A stretch of 64,000 bases of DNA from Hominimerdicola alba 8 (lineage in GTDB: Bacteria > Bacillota > Clostridia > Oscillospirales > Ruminococcaceae): contig NZ_ADKM02000134.1 of the NCBI RefSeq assembly GCF_000178155.2, positions 123,710 to 187,709 of the forward strand. The letters run 5' to 3'. The first letter of the stretch is position 1; every line of letters begins with the position of its first letter. The notes beneath the pieces are model-generated. The model made no database searches. It was not told the DNA's origin and saw only the letters and a list, made by a program, of their open reading frames with translations. Made by a program: the position numbers and the translations under genes. Positions 53,228-61,685 of this stretch are shown one piece after another.

Positions 53228-54562
53228 ATGGACATAAAAATACCAAGATATGTATCTGCTGTACTTGATGTGCTATCAAAAAATGAATATGAAGCATACA
53301 TTGTCGGAGGCTGTGTAAGAGATAGTCTGATGGATAAATCCCCCCATGACTACGATGTTTGCACTAACTGTACTCCTTCGGAGATGGTCAGGATATTCAA
53401 TAATTTTCACACCATTGAAACAGGTCTTAAGCATGGTACGCTTACTGTGATGTCTGAGCACATGCCCGTCGAAATAACCACTTATCGAAGTGATGGTGAA
53501 TACACCGATCATAGACGACCTGATACAGTAAAATTTGAAACTGAACTTCGCGAGGATCTTCGCAGGCGGGATTTTACGATCAATGCGATGTGCTTCAATC
53601 CTGATGAAGGCATCGTTGATATGTTTGAGGGAGAAAAAGACCTTGAATTGCGCGTTATCAGATGCGTTGGCAAAGCTGAGGAAAGGTTTGAAGAAGATGC
53701 TCTGCGGATAATGCGCGCGCTTAGATTTGCGGCGGTTCTTGATTTTTCTATAGAAGAAAATACATCTTTGGCGATGAGAAAGAAGGCTCATCTGCTAAAC
53801 GCAATTTCTGCTGAACGTATTTTTACCGAACTCAAAAAGCTGATCTGCGGCAAAGCTGCACGCAGGATCCTTCTTGAATACAGTGATCTGATCGCGCTGA
53901 TCATTCCCGAAATAGCGCCTTGTATCGGCTGTGCTCAGAACAATATCCACCACTGCTACGATGTGTATGAGCACATCTGCCGAAGTGTCGAAAGCATTGA
54001 ACCAAATGACGAATTACGCCTTACAATGCTGTTTCACGACATCGGCAAGCCGCAGAAAAAGACCACCGATGAGGACGGTCAGGATCATTTCAAGCTCCAT
54101 CAGCTGGCAAGTGCAGATATCGCTGAACAGGTGCTCACTCGTTTGAAAAGCTCCAAAAAGACTCTTGATATGGTGACTTCACTGGTGCGCGAACATGATA
54201 ACCGTGTCCCGCCGAAACGCCGTTCACTTAAGCGATTTATAGCAAAATATGACTATGATTTCTTTGAAGCATGGCTTAAAGTCCGCCGCGCTGATACTCT
54301 TGCTCAATCCGACTATATGCGTGCCGAAAAGCTGGCAGAACTTGATGAACTTGCTCGTCTTGGTGAAGAGATAAAGGCTGATATGTGCTGTCTTAAGGTC
54401 ACAGACCTCGCAATTAATGGTCACGATGTCATGTCAATGGGGTATAAGGGTGCTGAGATAAAGACAGTTCTCAATTTTGCCCTTGATGCTGTCATAGATG
54501 AAGTATCAGAAAATGAACATGACACACTTATGGATTATGTTAAGGAGAATTTCCATGTCTGA
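53228..54562 (+). CDS. cca: CCA-adding tRNA nucleotidyltransferase with HD domain
   Basis: The 444-residue protein has the class II nucleotidyltransferase signature VGGCVRDSL and HDYDVCTN near the N-terminus, the RRRDFTINAM motif, and an HD-type domain (MLFHDIGKP, about 270) seen in bacterial CCA/poly(A) enzymes. All tRNA genes in the window lack an encoded CCA, so this activity is needed. GAAGGGAG precedes the ATG. The vanZ-like gene overlaps its end by 8 bp. Confidence 0.93.
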   Translation: MDIKIPRYVSAVLDVLSKNEYEAYIVGGCVRDSLMDKSPHDYDVCTNCTPSEMVRIFNNFHTIETGLKHGTLTVMSEHMPVEITTYRSDGEYTDHRRPDTVKFETELREDLRRRDFTINAMCFNPDEGIVDMFEGEKDLELRVIRCVGKAEERFEEDALRIMRALRFAAVLDFSIEENTSLAMRKKAHLLNAISAERIFTELKKLICGKAARRILLEYSDLIALIIPEIAPCIGCAQNNIHHCYDVYEHICRSVESIEPNDELRLTMLFHDIGKPQKKTTDEDGQDHFKLHQLASADIAEQVLTRLKSSKKTLDMVTSLVREHDNRVPPKRRSLKRFIAKYDYDFFEAWLKVRRADTLAQSDYMRAEKLAELDELARLGEEIKADMCCLKVTDLAINGHDVMSMGYKGAEIKTVLNFALDAVIDEVSENEHDTLMDYVKENFHV

Positions 54563-55049
54563 GCGCACAGTCCTTGTCATAAGATGGTCACTTCTGGCGG
54601 TGATGTGTATCGTTATTTTTGTGTTTTCGGGCTTTCCGGGACATGACAGCACTGAGCAGAGCGGTGGTATCGTTGATGCTCTTATCCGCGTGCTGGTTGA
54701 CGACCTTGAAACAAAGTCGCCTGACGAGATACACGGCATGAAGGAGATGCTGACGATATTTGTACGCAAAGGTGCCCATTTTACCGAATATGCACTGCTC
54801 GCGTGCCTTGCTTTCAGTGCTTTTCTGAGGTTGAAAAAACGTGGTCTGCGATGGCTTGCGGCAGTCGGATTTACATGCTTTTACGCTTGTACTGACGAGT
54901 TACATCAGACATTCGTTCCCGGTCGTGCAGGCATGGTAAAGGACGTTATTCTGGACACTTGTGGCGGAGTATTCGGTGCGGTCATCGCATGTGTCATCTC
55001 GCTTATCGTGGCGGCACGTATTGTTCTGAAAAGAAACTCAGTCGAATAA
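54555..55049 (+). CDS. VanZ-family membrane protein
   Basis: The 164-residue protein has about four helices and the VanZ pattern IVFVFSGFPGHDS near residue 20, then RKGAHFTEYALLA and FYACTDELHQTFVPGRAGMVKDVILDTCGG. Its exact role is unknown in most species. ATG 54555 with AAGGAG overlaps the cca stop region by 8 bp. The linkage to cca may be no more than an operon convenience. Confidence 0.88.
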   Translation: MSERTVLVIRWSLLAVMCIVIFVFSGFPGHDSTEQSGGIVDALIRVLVDDLETKSPDEIHGMKEMLTIFVRKGAHFTEYALLACLAFSAFLRLKKRGLRWLAAVGFTCFYACTDELHQTFVPGRAGMVKDVILDTCGGVFGAVIACVISLIVAARIVLKRNSVE

Positions 55050-55136
55050 ATGCTTTAAAAATTCGGCTTTATGTTGTGAAAAAAATATTAAATTTGTGCA
55101 GTCTGCATATTCTTTTTTGCGATTAACCAAACATTC

Positions 55137-55165
55137 TTGACAAACGCATTCATCTGAGATATAAT
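55137..55165 (+). promoter_or_regulatory. Promoter of the GGDEF-EAL gene
   Basis: TTGACA at 55137-55142 and TATAAT at 55160-55165, spacer 17. Confidence 0.75.
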
Positions 55166-55203
55166 TAATTATAGGTATTTGTTAGAATGAATGGTGGTTA
55201 AAT

Positions 55204-57186
55204 ATGGATAATAAACCTAAATTTACTGATAAAATGCTGACGATGCTGGGGTTCAGACCACACAGCGAGTATGTCAAGAACTATTTCTACAGCACTAATA
55301 TGAAAGCGAGCATCTACATGTCCGTCATTGTGATCGTGCTGGAGATATGGATGATAATACGTTTGACAAAAACGATAATCGTTAACAATTTGCAGGACAG
55401 ATTATCTTATTTTTTTGAAAATTACTACTTATATTATTTCATTCTGCTTGCATCAGGTCTTGCGATGCTTATTTTTGCGGTGCGTTACGTGCGGGGGAAG
55501 ACAGATAATAAAAAGATAGGTTCTGCGATAAAATGGGTCTTCTCGCTTGTCAGCATCTATTTCGGCATCAAGATATCAATGCACGATTATGCTAAAGGTG
55601 AGCAGATACTCACTTTTCTGACGATGGAACTGTTCGTTGTATGCTTGTTGACATGGCGCCCTATAGTGGGATTTGGTATTCTCACGACTTCGTATGTCTA
55701 CTTTTTCCTCAGGCTGGATAGTATGGTCGCAGTTAATACGGGTGAGGTCGGATTGACTCTCGGTTCACAGATAAACAGCTTTACCATGTGGCTCTCGACC
55801 ATGATGTTCTGTATCTCAAACTATAATAAGACACTCTCTCAGGCGCTCAAAGAGGAGAGCCTGCAAAATGTAAATGCCCATCTCAGCCGCATTTCGGTGC
55901 ATGACGAACTTACGGGTATCCACAATATGGTCTACTTCCGCAGCGAAGCTGAGAAGCTGCTGAATTATGTGACAACTGACAGGGATAAGGTAGTTTTTCT
56001 GTTTTTTGACATTGAAAATTTCAAGTCTTATAACGAGAAATACGGTTTTCACGGCGGCAATGAACTTCTGAAAAAGGTAGCGGATATGATCGTCGATGCC
56101 TACCCGAACTCGCTTGTGTCCAGATATTCGGACGATCACTTTGTAGTTCTGACCAGTGACGAGGGCTGTGAAGCTAATGCCGAACGCCTTTCAAATGAAG
56201 TCAGCTGCATGCAGGACGAAGTGCATCTTCAGCTAAAATGCGGGGCTTACAAGCCCGCAGGCGAAGAGTCTGATCCGAGCCTTGCATGTGACAAAGCGCG
56301 TTTTGCCTGCAACAGCATCAAAAAGCACTTTTACAGCAATTTCCGCTTCTACGATAAGACACTTGAGGACAAATTCCAGCTCAAGCAATACATCGTCAAC
56401 AGCATCGACAACGCCATCACAGGTGAACATATCAAAGTTTTCTATCAGCCTGTCGTATCCACAAAAACGGGCGATATAGTCGGGCTTGAAGCACTTGCCA
56501 GGTGGGACGACCCGCAGTATGGTCTTCTGCCGCCCGGTGCATTTATTGAGATACTGGAGGAATACAGGCAGATACACAAGCTGGACATCTGCATAATTGA
56601 CAATGTCTGCCGCGATTACCGCCGCGCTACCGATAACGGCGAAACTTTTGTGCCCGTGTCACTGAACTTTTCGCGTTTGGATTTTGAACTTTGTGATATC
56701 GTAAGTGAATTGGATGCGCGTGCGAAGAAGTATAACGTTCCGCCCGAATTTCTCGATGTTGAGATAACCGAGAGCGCGTTGTCCGATAATCAGGGATCTT
56801 TGCAGGAAGCTATGAAAAAACTGCGTGAACTGGGCTATAAGGTATGGCTGGACGATTTCGGCAGCGGTTATTCTTCTATGAACGTGCTGAAAGACTACAG
56901 CTTCGATGTTCTTAAAATAGACATGAAATTTCTGCGCGGTTTTGAGAGCAATCCCAAGACACGCCCGATAATACAGAACATTGTCAATCTCACCCAGACC
57001 CTCGATATGATCAGCCTTACTGAGGGCGTTGAAACACGGGAACAGTTCGATTTTCTGGCTTCCATCAACTGCGACCGCGCACAGGGCTATCTTTTCAGTA
57101 AGCCTCTCCCGCTGGAAGAACTTCACAAGGAATTGGCAGAAGGCAAGCTGAGATTATCCGATGAATTTAAAGCTGTTCAGCACTGA
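55204..57186 (+). CDS. Membrane GGDEF-EAL protein, probable c-di-GMP phosphodiesterase
   Basis: The 660-residue protein has about six N-terminal helices (30-210), a degenerate GGDEF domain (about 225-385) and an EAL domain (about 395-650). The GGDEF loop reads RYSDDHF instead of GGDEF, so cyclase activity is unlikely. The EAL domain keeps GLEALARW (about 428), LDVEITESAL and WLDDFGSGYSS (about 548), so it should hydrolyse cyclic di-GMP. The degenerate GGDEF may bind GTP as a regulator. The stop codon lies inside a tandem 25-bp repeat. Confidence 0.9.
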   Translation: MDNKPKFTDKMLTMLGFRPHSEYVKNYFYSTNMKASIYMSVIVIVLEIWMIIRLTKTIIVNNLQDRLSYFFENYYLYYFILLASGLAMLIFAVRYVRGKTDNKKIGSAIKWVFSLVSIYFGIKISMHDYAKGEQILTFLTMELFVVCLLTWRPIVGFGILTTSYVYFFLRLDSMVAVNTGEVGLTLGSQINSFTMWLSTMMFCISNYNKTLSQALKEESLQNVNAHLSRISVHDELTGIHNMVYFRSEAEKLLNYVTTDRDKVVFLFFDIENFKSYNEKYGFHGGNELLKKVADMIVDAYPNSLVSRYSDDHFVVLTSDEGCEANAERLSNEVSCMQDEVHLQLKCGAYKPAGEESDPSLACDKARFACNSIKKHFYSNFRFYDKTLEDKFQLKQYIVNSIDNAITGEHIKVFYQPVVSTKTGDIVGLEALARWDDPQYGLLPPGAFIEILEEYRQIHKLDICIIDNVCRDYRRATDNGETFVPVSLNFSRLDFELCDIVSELDARAKKYNVPPEFLDVEITESALSDNQGSLQEAMKKLRELGYKVWLDDFGSGYSSMNVLKDYSFDVLKIDMKFLRGFESNPKTRPIIQNIVNLTQTLDMISLTEGVETREQFDFLASINCDRAQGYLFSKPLPLEELHKELAEGKLRLSDEFKAVQH

Positions 57187-57235
57187 ATTAAATAAAGCTG
57201 TTCAGCACTAAATTAAATAAAGCTGTTCAGCAATG
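57169..57235 (+). repeat. Tandem 25-bp repeat across the stop codon
   Basis: AAAGCTGTTCAGCACTGAATTAAAT begins at 57169 and recurs at 57194 (one change) with a partial third copy at 57219-57235. The real stop (57184-57186) is in the first copy. Confidence 0.9.
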
Positions 57236-57236
57236 A

Positions 57237-57273
57237 TAAAAAAGACTTCTTCAAGTTGGAAGAAGTCTTTTTC
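57237..57273. terminator. Bidirectional terminator
   Basis: GACTTCTTC/GAAGAAGTC stem (57244-57267) with A-rich sequence before and T-rich sequence after, between the converging GGDEF-EAL and ABC ATPase genes. Confidence 0.85.
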
Positions 57274-57274
57274 G

Positions 57275-58012
57275 TTACTTAGTCTTTTCTTCATAAATGG
57301 CGGCAACTTCATCGATGTCGCCCGCAGCTATCAGCTGACCGTGTTCAAGGAGTATCGCCTTGTTACAGATACGCTTGACCTGTTCCAGCGAGTGCGACAC
57401 GAACAGCACCGTCACATTCGACTTGAACATGCTCATTATCTTAGCCTCGCTCTTTTTGCGAAATTTAGCATCACCGACCGACAGGACTTCATCAAGTATA
57501 AGTATGTCTGGTTCGACCTGCGTGGCTATTGCAAAGCCGAGCCTTGTTTTCATGCCCGAAGAATAGTTCTTTATCGGCACATCAATGAACTTCTCCAACT
57601 CAGCGAATTTAACTATGTCATCGAACTTTTCGTCAACGAATTCCTTTGAGTATCCCAGCACCGCACTGTACAGATATATGTTTTCAGCACCGGTGTACTG
57701 CGAGTCAAAGCCTGCACCAAGTTCCAGCAGCGGCACAAGCCTGCCGTGTCTTATGACCTGACCCTCAGTGGGCTTGAAAACGCCCGCTATGACTTTCAGC
57801 AAGGTACTCTTGCCCGCGCCGTTAAGCCCCAGAATGCCCACACGGTCGCCCTTTTCGACTTTGAATGACACATTTTTCAGCGCCCAGAACTCGTTGTATT
57901 TCAGTTCGCCTTTCAGCATTTTTATCATGTATTCTTTCAGACTGTCCAGTTTTTCCTGACTCAGGTTGAACTTCATGCCAACATCGTTGACCTCTATCGC
58001 ATATTTAGCCAT
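57275..58012 (-). CDS. Polysaccharide/teichoic-acid export ABC ATPase (Wzt/TagH type)
   Basis: The 245-residue protein has Walker A GILGLNGAGKST, signature NYSSGMKTRLGF and Walker B DILILDEVLSVGDA, with VSHSLEQVKRICN after it. The gap and sequence around PLLELGAGFDSQYTGAENIYL are typical of exporters of O-antigen or teichoic acid chains. It lacks the C-terminal glycan-binding extension of some Wzt proteins. It works with the permease encoded 53 bp upstream. Confidence 0.92.
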   Translation of the reverse strand: MAKYAIEVNDVGMKFNLSQEKLDSLKEYMIKMLKGELKYNEFWALKNVSFKVEKGDRVGILGLNGAGKSTLLKVIAGVFKPTEGQVIRHGRLVPLLELGAGFDSQYTGAENIYLYSAVLGYSKEFVDEKFDDIVKFAELEKFIDVPIKNYSSGMKTRLGFAIATQVEPDILILDEVLSVGDAKFRKKSEAKIMSMFKSNVTVLFVSHSLEQVKRICNKAILLEHGQLIAAGDIDEVAAIYEEKTK

Positions 58013-58030
58013 TATGTTATCCTTTCGTAA

Positions 58031-58061
58031 ATGCCCTCTTTGCTTGTGACAAAGAGGGCAT
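58031..58061 (-). other. Perfect hairpin between permease and ATPase genes
   Basis: ATGCCCTCTTTG and CAAAGAGGGCAT form a 12-bp perfect stem with a 7-nt loop, just upstream of the ATPase ribosome site (GAAAGG). It could partly terminate, or protect one of the two messages; there is no T-run on the minus side. Confidence 0.6.
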
Positions 58062-58065
58062 ATTT

Positions 58066-58845
58066 TTATATGTGAAGTATGAATTTATCCTGATTTTTCT
58101 TGAACATCAGCACGCCTACCAGAACGCTCAGAACACTCAGCACAGCGGGCATTATCACCCATGCGGGTTCATGGAACATGTTCTGTCCGTAAACAGCAGC
58201 GCGGAAATCCTTGATGATGGCGAACAGCGGGTTTATCTTGAACACCCACTGATAAGTGCCCAGCTTTTCCACCTTGTAGAAGATGGCGCAGGTGTACATT
58301 ATAAGCATCAGCGCAACGTCCCAGAGATATTCAAGGTCGCGGAAGAATACAGACAGTGTTGAAAGTATCATGCCCGCACCGAATGTCAGCAGCAGCAGCA
58401 TCGTCAGCGGGAGTATCGCTGTCAGCACCCAGAGATTCGGGTATACACCGAATACCAGCGTCGCACCCACCAGTACTATCAGCGATATGGCAAATATAAC
58501 GAAGTTGAAAAGTACGCTGGAAAGCGGATAGATGTATTTTGGCACATAGACTTTCTTTATCATGCCCGCATGCTGCCTTATAGACTTCATAGCCGACTTC
58601 GTACCCGTTGAGAAGAAGCTGTATAACAGTCTGCCCGTCAGTATATATACAGGGAAAGTCTTGTCGTCTTTGCCGAAGAATGTGCCAAAGACTATGGTCA
58701 GCACACAAGTGGTCAGCAGCGGTTCAAGCAGCGTCCACAAAATGCCCAGATAAGAGCGGCGGTATTTCAGCTTGATACCTTTTTTGACCAGTTCGCGCAG
58801 TAAAAAACGGTATTTCTTGAAAGTTTTGAGTTGTTTTTTCAGCAT
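58066..58845 (-). CDS. Polysaccharide/teichoic-acid export ABC permease (Wzm/TagG type)
   Basis: The 259-residue protein has a basic start, the sequence KLKYRRSYLGILWTLLEPL typical of ABC-2 polysaccharide exporters, and about six helices. No glycosyltransferase or precursor gene lies nearby, so the exported glycan is unknown. A minus-strand TTGACT (complement of 58923-58928) and TAATAT 17 bp on may be its promoter. Confidence 0.9.
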   Translation of the reverse strand: MLKKQLKTFKKYRFLLRELVKKGIKLKYRRSYLGILWTLLEPLLTTCVLTIVFGTFFGKDDKTFPVYILTGRLLYSFFSTGTKSAMKSIRQHAGMIKKVYVPKYIYPLSSVLFNFVIFAISLIVLVGATLVFGVYPNLWVLTAILPLTMLLLLTFGAGMILSTLSVFFRDLEYLWDVALMLIMYTCAIFYKVEKLGTYQWVFKINPLFAIIKDFRAAVYGQNMFHEPAWVIMPAVLSVLSVLVGVLMFKKNQDKFILHI

Positions 58846-59067
58846 ATATTACCTCTCGATCAGCCATAACGACACACAATGTCCGTATGGCACTTATATA
58901 TATTACCACATCGGCATTTTAAAGTCAATTATACTTTCGCACAAAAAAGCCATTGTGCTTAAAGATGATTATGTGGAAAATCGGGCGTTTGTGACCTTTT
59001 TATGGTTTGGTTGCGCAGTTTTTTCAGACCTGTCACTCGTTCGCAGAAAAAATTATATCATCACCTA
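58846..59067. other. Intergenic stretch, no gene seen
   Basis: AT-rich region between the divergent exporter and RtcB units. Only the possible permease promoter mentioned for the exporter (58900-58928) is recognised. Confidence 0.5.
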
Positions 59068-59096
59068 TTGACAAATCGGAGGAAATCGGCTATAAT
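59068..59096 (+). promoter_or_regulatory. Promoter of the rtcB leader transcript
   Basis: TTGACA at 59068-59073 and TATAAT at 59091-59096, spacer 17, upstream of the candidate leader peptide. Confidence 0.78.
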
Positions 59097-59148
59097 AAGC
59101 CATGTCAAGAGGACAACAAGTTGAAATTAAGAAAGGAAGGTGAGTCAG

Positions 59149-59241
59149 ATGAAAAGAACAAACAGTTATTTCAGTACAGACAAAAATTTCACAGCCAATA
59201 ATTCCATAAGACAGGTGACTTGCCGATACAGTCAGCGATAA
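59149..59241 (+). CDS. Candidate 30-residue leader peptide upstream of rtcB
   Basis: An ATG behind a strong AAAGGAAGGTGAG site opens a 30-codon frame starting MKRTNSYFSTDKNFTANNS and ending TCRYSQR. A consensus promoter lies about 50 bp upstream, and a strong terminator begins 31 bp after its stop codon. The arrangement of promoter, short frame, terminator and then rtcB is that of an attenuator leader, or else an independent tiny gene. No family is recognised. Confidence 0.5.
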   Translation: MKRTNSYFSTDKNFTANNSIRQVTCRYSQR

Positions 59242-59272
59242 TTCGCAAAGACTCCCGAATATCCGAGTTTAC

Positions 59273-59307
59273 GGCACGTTCCCCGTCTGTGGGGGCGTGC
59301 CTTTTTG
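59273..59307 (+). terminator. Terminator/attenuator between the short ORF and rtcB
   Basis: GGCACGTTCCCC pairs with GGGGGCGTGCC (59273-59301), followed by five T residues. A preceding stem ACTCCCGAATATCCGAGT (59251-59268) could compete or stack. Confidence 0.75.
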
Positions 59308-59349
59308 TATATTTATTTGGGCTGTAAAGGCAAAATACTTGATAGGTGT

Positions 59350-59357
59350 GATATAAG
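59350..59357 (+). promoter_or_regulatory. Possible extended -10 promoter of rtcB
   Basis: TGATATAAG has the TGn extension plus TATAAG, but no good -35. It could allow rtcB expression independent of the upstream terminator. Confidence 0.3.
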
Positions 59358-59407
59358 ATAAACACTGTAAATCTACATAACTTGACAAGACAACAAAGGA
59401 GAATAAT

Positions 59408-60640
59408 ATGTTTGAATTGAACGGAAAATACGGCACCGCGAAGGTGTTCACCGATATATGCGATGAAACTGCCATCGCACAGATAATAGAACTTATGAAC
59501 CAGCCGATGTCTGAGGGTCAGCGTGTGCGCATAATGCCCGATGTACATGCGGGTGCAGGCTGCACCGTTGGTACTACCATGACCATAACCGATAAAGCTG
59601 TGCCTAATCTGGTGGGCGTTGACATTTCCTGCGGTATGGAAACTGTCAGACTGAAAGAGAAGCACATCGAAGTACAGCAGCTTGACAAGCTGATATACCG
59701 CGAGATACCATCAGGTTTCAATATTCGCAAGAAGCCCCACCGCTTCAACGCAAAAGTCGATCTGACCGAGTTGTACTGCTTTGACCACATCGACCACAAC
59801 AAGGCGATACACAGCTTGGGTTCGCTGGGCGGCGGCAACCACTTCATCGAGGCTGACAAGGGAAGCGACGGCGGGATATACATCGTCATACATTCAGGTT
59901 CGCGCCATCTGGGTCTTGAGGTGGCAAAATACTATCAGGAGGAAGCATACAAGCGTCTGAACGGCTGTTCAAAGACCGACATTGACGAACTTATCGCCCG
60001 CCTGAAAGCTGAAGGCAAGGAAAAGCAGATACAGCAGGAGATAACAACGCTTAAAAACACCAAGCGTACCGATGTCCCGAAACAGCTGGCTTACACTGAG
60101 GGTGAACTGTTCGAGCAGTATATCCACGATATGAAGATAGTCCAGCAGTTCGCTACCCTGAACCGTCAGGCGATGATGGATGAGATAATTCGCGGCATGG
60201 GTCTGCATGTTACAGACCGGTTCACCACACTGCACAACTACATCGACACCGACAGCATGATACTGCGTAAGGGCGCTGTTTCGGCAAAAGCGGGAGAAGT
60301 TCTGCTGATACCCATAAATATGCGTGACGGAAGCCTTATCTGCACAGGCAAGGGCAATCCCGACTGGAACTGTTCTGCACCTCATGGCGCAGGCAGACTG
60401 CTTTCGCGTTCGGCGGCAAGGGCACAGCTGACCCTGACAGAGTTCAAGCGCGAAATGAAGGGCATCTACAGCACATCTGTTAACTCAGGTACTCTTGACG
60501 AAAGCCCGATGGCGTACAAGAATATGGAAGATATCGTCAACAACATCGGTGATACCTGCACAGTTGAAGAGGTCATAAAGCCTATTTACAACTTCAAGGC
60601 CGGCGAATCGGAGGAACACGGGAATTCCCGCAGGAGGTAA
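59408..60640 (+). CDS. rtcB: RtcB-family RNA ligase
   Basis: The 410-residue protein joins 2',3'-cyclic phosphate (or 3'-phosphate) and 5'-OH RNA ends using GTP and Mn. Metal and catalytic motifs visible are MPDVHAGAGCTVG, VGVDISCGM, GSLGGGNHF, IHSGSRHLG and the guanylylated histidine in CSAPHGAGRLLSRSAA (about 326). The shorter length puts it in the RtcB2-like group rather than the 480-residue archaeal form. AAAGGAG precedes the ATG. It follows the leader/terminator and is coupled to a small basic protein. Confidence 0.93.
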   Translation: MFELNGKYGTAKVFTDICDETAIAQIIELMNQPMSEGQRVRIMPDVHAGAGCTVGTTMTITDKAVPNLVGVDISCGMETVRLKEKHIEVQQLDKLIYREIPSGFNIRKKPHRFNAKVDLTELYCFDHIDHNKAIHSLGSLGGGNHFIEADKGSDGGIYIVIHSGSRHLGLEVAKYYQEEAYKRLNGCSKTDIDELIARLKAEGKEKQIQQEITTLKNTKRTDVPKQLAYTEGELFEQYIHDMKIVQQFATLNRQAMMDEIIRGMGLHVTDRFTTLHNYIDTDSMILRKGAVSAKAGEVLLIPINMRDGSLICTGKGNPDWNCSAPHGAGRLLSRSAARAQLTLTEFKREMKGIYSTSVNSGTLDESPMAYKNMEDIVNNIGDTCTVEEVIKPIYNFKAGESEEHGNSRRR

Positions 60641-60643
60641 GAT

Positions 60644-60829
60644 ATGGAAGAAAAGTTCGTACCCTACGAAAAAATGAGTCCCCGTGAGCGCCGCAAAGAG
60701 GACGCCAAGCATCGCCGCACATGGGGTGGTCTGAACCCCCGCACACGCAAGGCGGATAGCGGCAAGATATACAAGCGCGGCGACAAGCACAAGCGTACCG
60801 AACTGAATTGGTACACAAAACTCAGATGA
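60644..60829 (+). CDS. Small basic protein linked to rtcB
   Basis: The 61-residue protein starts 3 bp after the rtcB stop, its AGGAGG site lying in the last rtcB codons, so the two are translationally coupled. It is rich in Lys and Arg (SPRERRKEDAKHRRTW, NPRTRKADSGKIYKRGDKHKR), with no membrane segment. The charge and context suggest RNA binding or an RtcB partner, but no family is recognised. Confidence 0.7.
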   Translation: MEEKFVPYEKMSPRERRKEDAKHRRTWGGLNPRTRKADSGKIYKRGDKHKRTELNWYTKLR

Positions 60830-60830
60830 A

Positions 60831-60868
60831 AAAAACACCCGCAGAATGGCTGTTCTGCGGGTGTTTTA
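60831..60868 (+). terminator. Terminator of the rtcB unit
   Basis: ACACCCGCAGAA/TTCTGCGGGTGT forms a 12-bp stem with A-rich upstream and T-rich downstream flanks; its tail merges into hairpin element copy 3. Confidence 0.88.
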
Positions 60869-60970
60869 TAGCAATCCGCCTTAAAATTCAGACAAGATCC
60901 GGTCACAAAACCCATAAATCCCAGCTTTTGCGACTGGATTTTGTGAATTTAAAAAGTTGGATTGCTATAG
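60867..60970 (-). repeat. Dispersed hairpin element, copy 3 (reverse orientation)
   Basis: On the minus strand it reads CTATAGCAATCC...GGATTGCTATA, with the same interior as copy 1. The G-to-A change on one end is matched by C-to-T on the other, keeping the terminal pairing. It sits directly after the rtcB-unit terminator and 12 bp beyond the end of the acetyltransferase gene. Confidence 0.85.
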
Positions 60971-60982
60971 TAAACGACATAT

Positions 60983-61450
60983 TTACAGTATGCACTCCAT
61001 GCAGGTCTTTTGCACCGTCATGCCCATCGCTTCGTAGAAAGCCCGCGCTGTGGGGTTCTTTTCCCAGACATTCAGGGTGATGTTGTAACAGCCTGCATTT
61101 TTTGCGAAAGTTCTGACAGCTTCATACAACTCTTTACCGATGTGCCTGCCGCGTGCATTTTCATCAACGCATATGTCATCTATGTACAGCGAGCGTATGT
61201 TTGTGGTGGCAGTGTCGGAAGTCGGCTCTTTTATCACGCAGAAAGCGTAGCCGCGCAAAACATCTTCCTTATCGCACCAGCCGAAAACAGGCGTGCTGTC
61301 GTCGGCAAGTATTGCCCTGAGTTCATCTTCGCTGTACTTAGTACCGCCGTCAACAAAAAGGTCGGGGCGACCGTCAGCGTGTACTTTGCAAACCTGTCTC
61401 AGCAGTGACATTATCTGCGGTGTATCTTTTTCCTGCGCTCTTCTTATCAT
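60983..61450 (-). CDS. GNAT-family N-acetyltransferase
   Basis: The 155-residue protein has the GNAT fold: the start MIRRAQEKDTPQI, strand IDDICVDENARGRHIGKELYE holding the acetyl-CoA loop (RGRHIG), and the C-terminal NPTARAFYEAMGM. The acceptor substrate is unknown. GAGGTG precedes the ATG. It is a single gene. Confidence 0.88.
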   Translation of the reverse strand: MIRRAQEKDTPQIMSLLRQVCKVHADGRPDLFVDGGTKYSEDELRAILADDSTPVFGWCDKEDVLRGYAFCVIKEPTSDTATTNIRSLYIDDICVDENARGRHIGKELYEAVRTFAKNAGCYNITLNVWEKNPTARAFYEAMGMTVQKTCMECIL

Positions 61451-61514
61451 ATCTGCACCTCACTGTGTTCTTTTTTACATATTATACCACATCATAAGCG
61501 ATCTTTCAAGTGCA

Positions 61515-61546
61515 AAAGAAAAAGCCCCCGAAAAAAATCGAGGGCT
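61515..61546 (-). terminator. Terminator of the tRNA-Thr pair
   Basis: AGCCCTCGA/TCGGGGGCT-type stem with a T-rich tail on the minus strand, directly after the distal tRNA-Thr. Confidence 0.75.
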
Positions 61547-61549
61547 AAG

Positions 61550-61622
61550 AGCTGATACCCGGATTCGAACCGGGGACCTCATCCTTACCAAGGATGTGCT
61601 CTACCACCTGAGCCATATCAGC
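61550..61622 (-). tRNA. tRNA-Thr (GGT), distal copy
   Basis: 73-nt gene with acceptor arms GCTGATA/TATCAGC, anticodon GGT in the loop TTGGTAA and a TTCGAAT T-loop. Identical to the copy at 61686. Confidence 0.95.
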
Positions 61623-61685
61623 GACCGTATTTACGCCCGAACTGAGCGCAATTTCAATAAAAAAGCCCCCGTATTCGAGAGCAAG

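Noticed and set aside
59273..59407. Riboswitch upstream of rtcB
   Set aside because: No known aptamer pattern was recognised; a leader peptide with attenuator explains the layout better.
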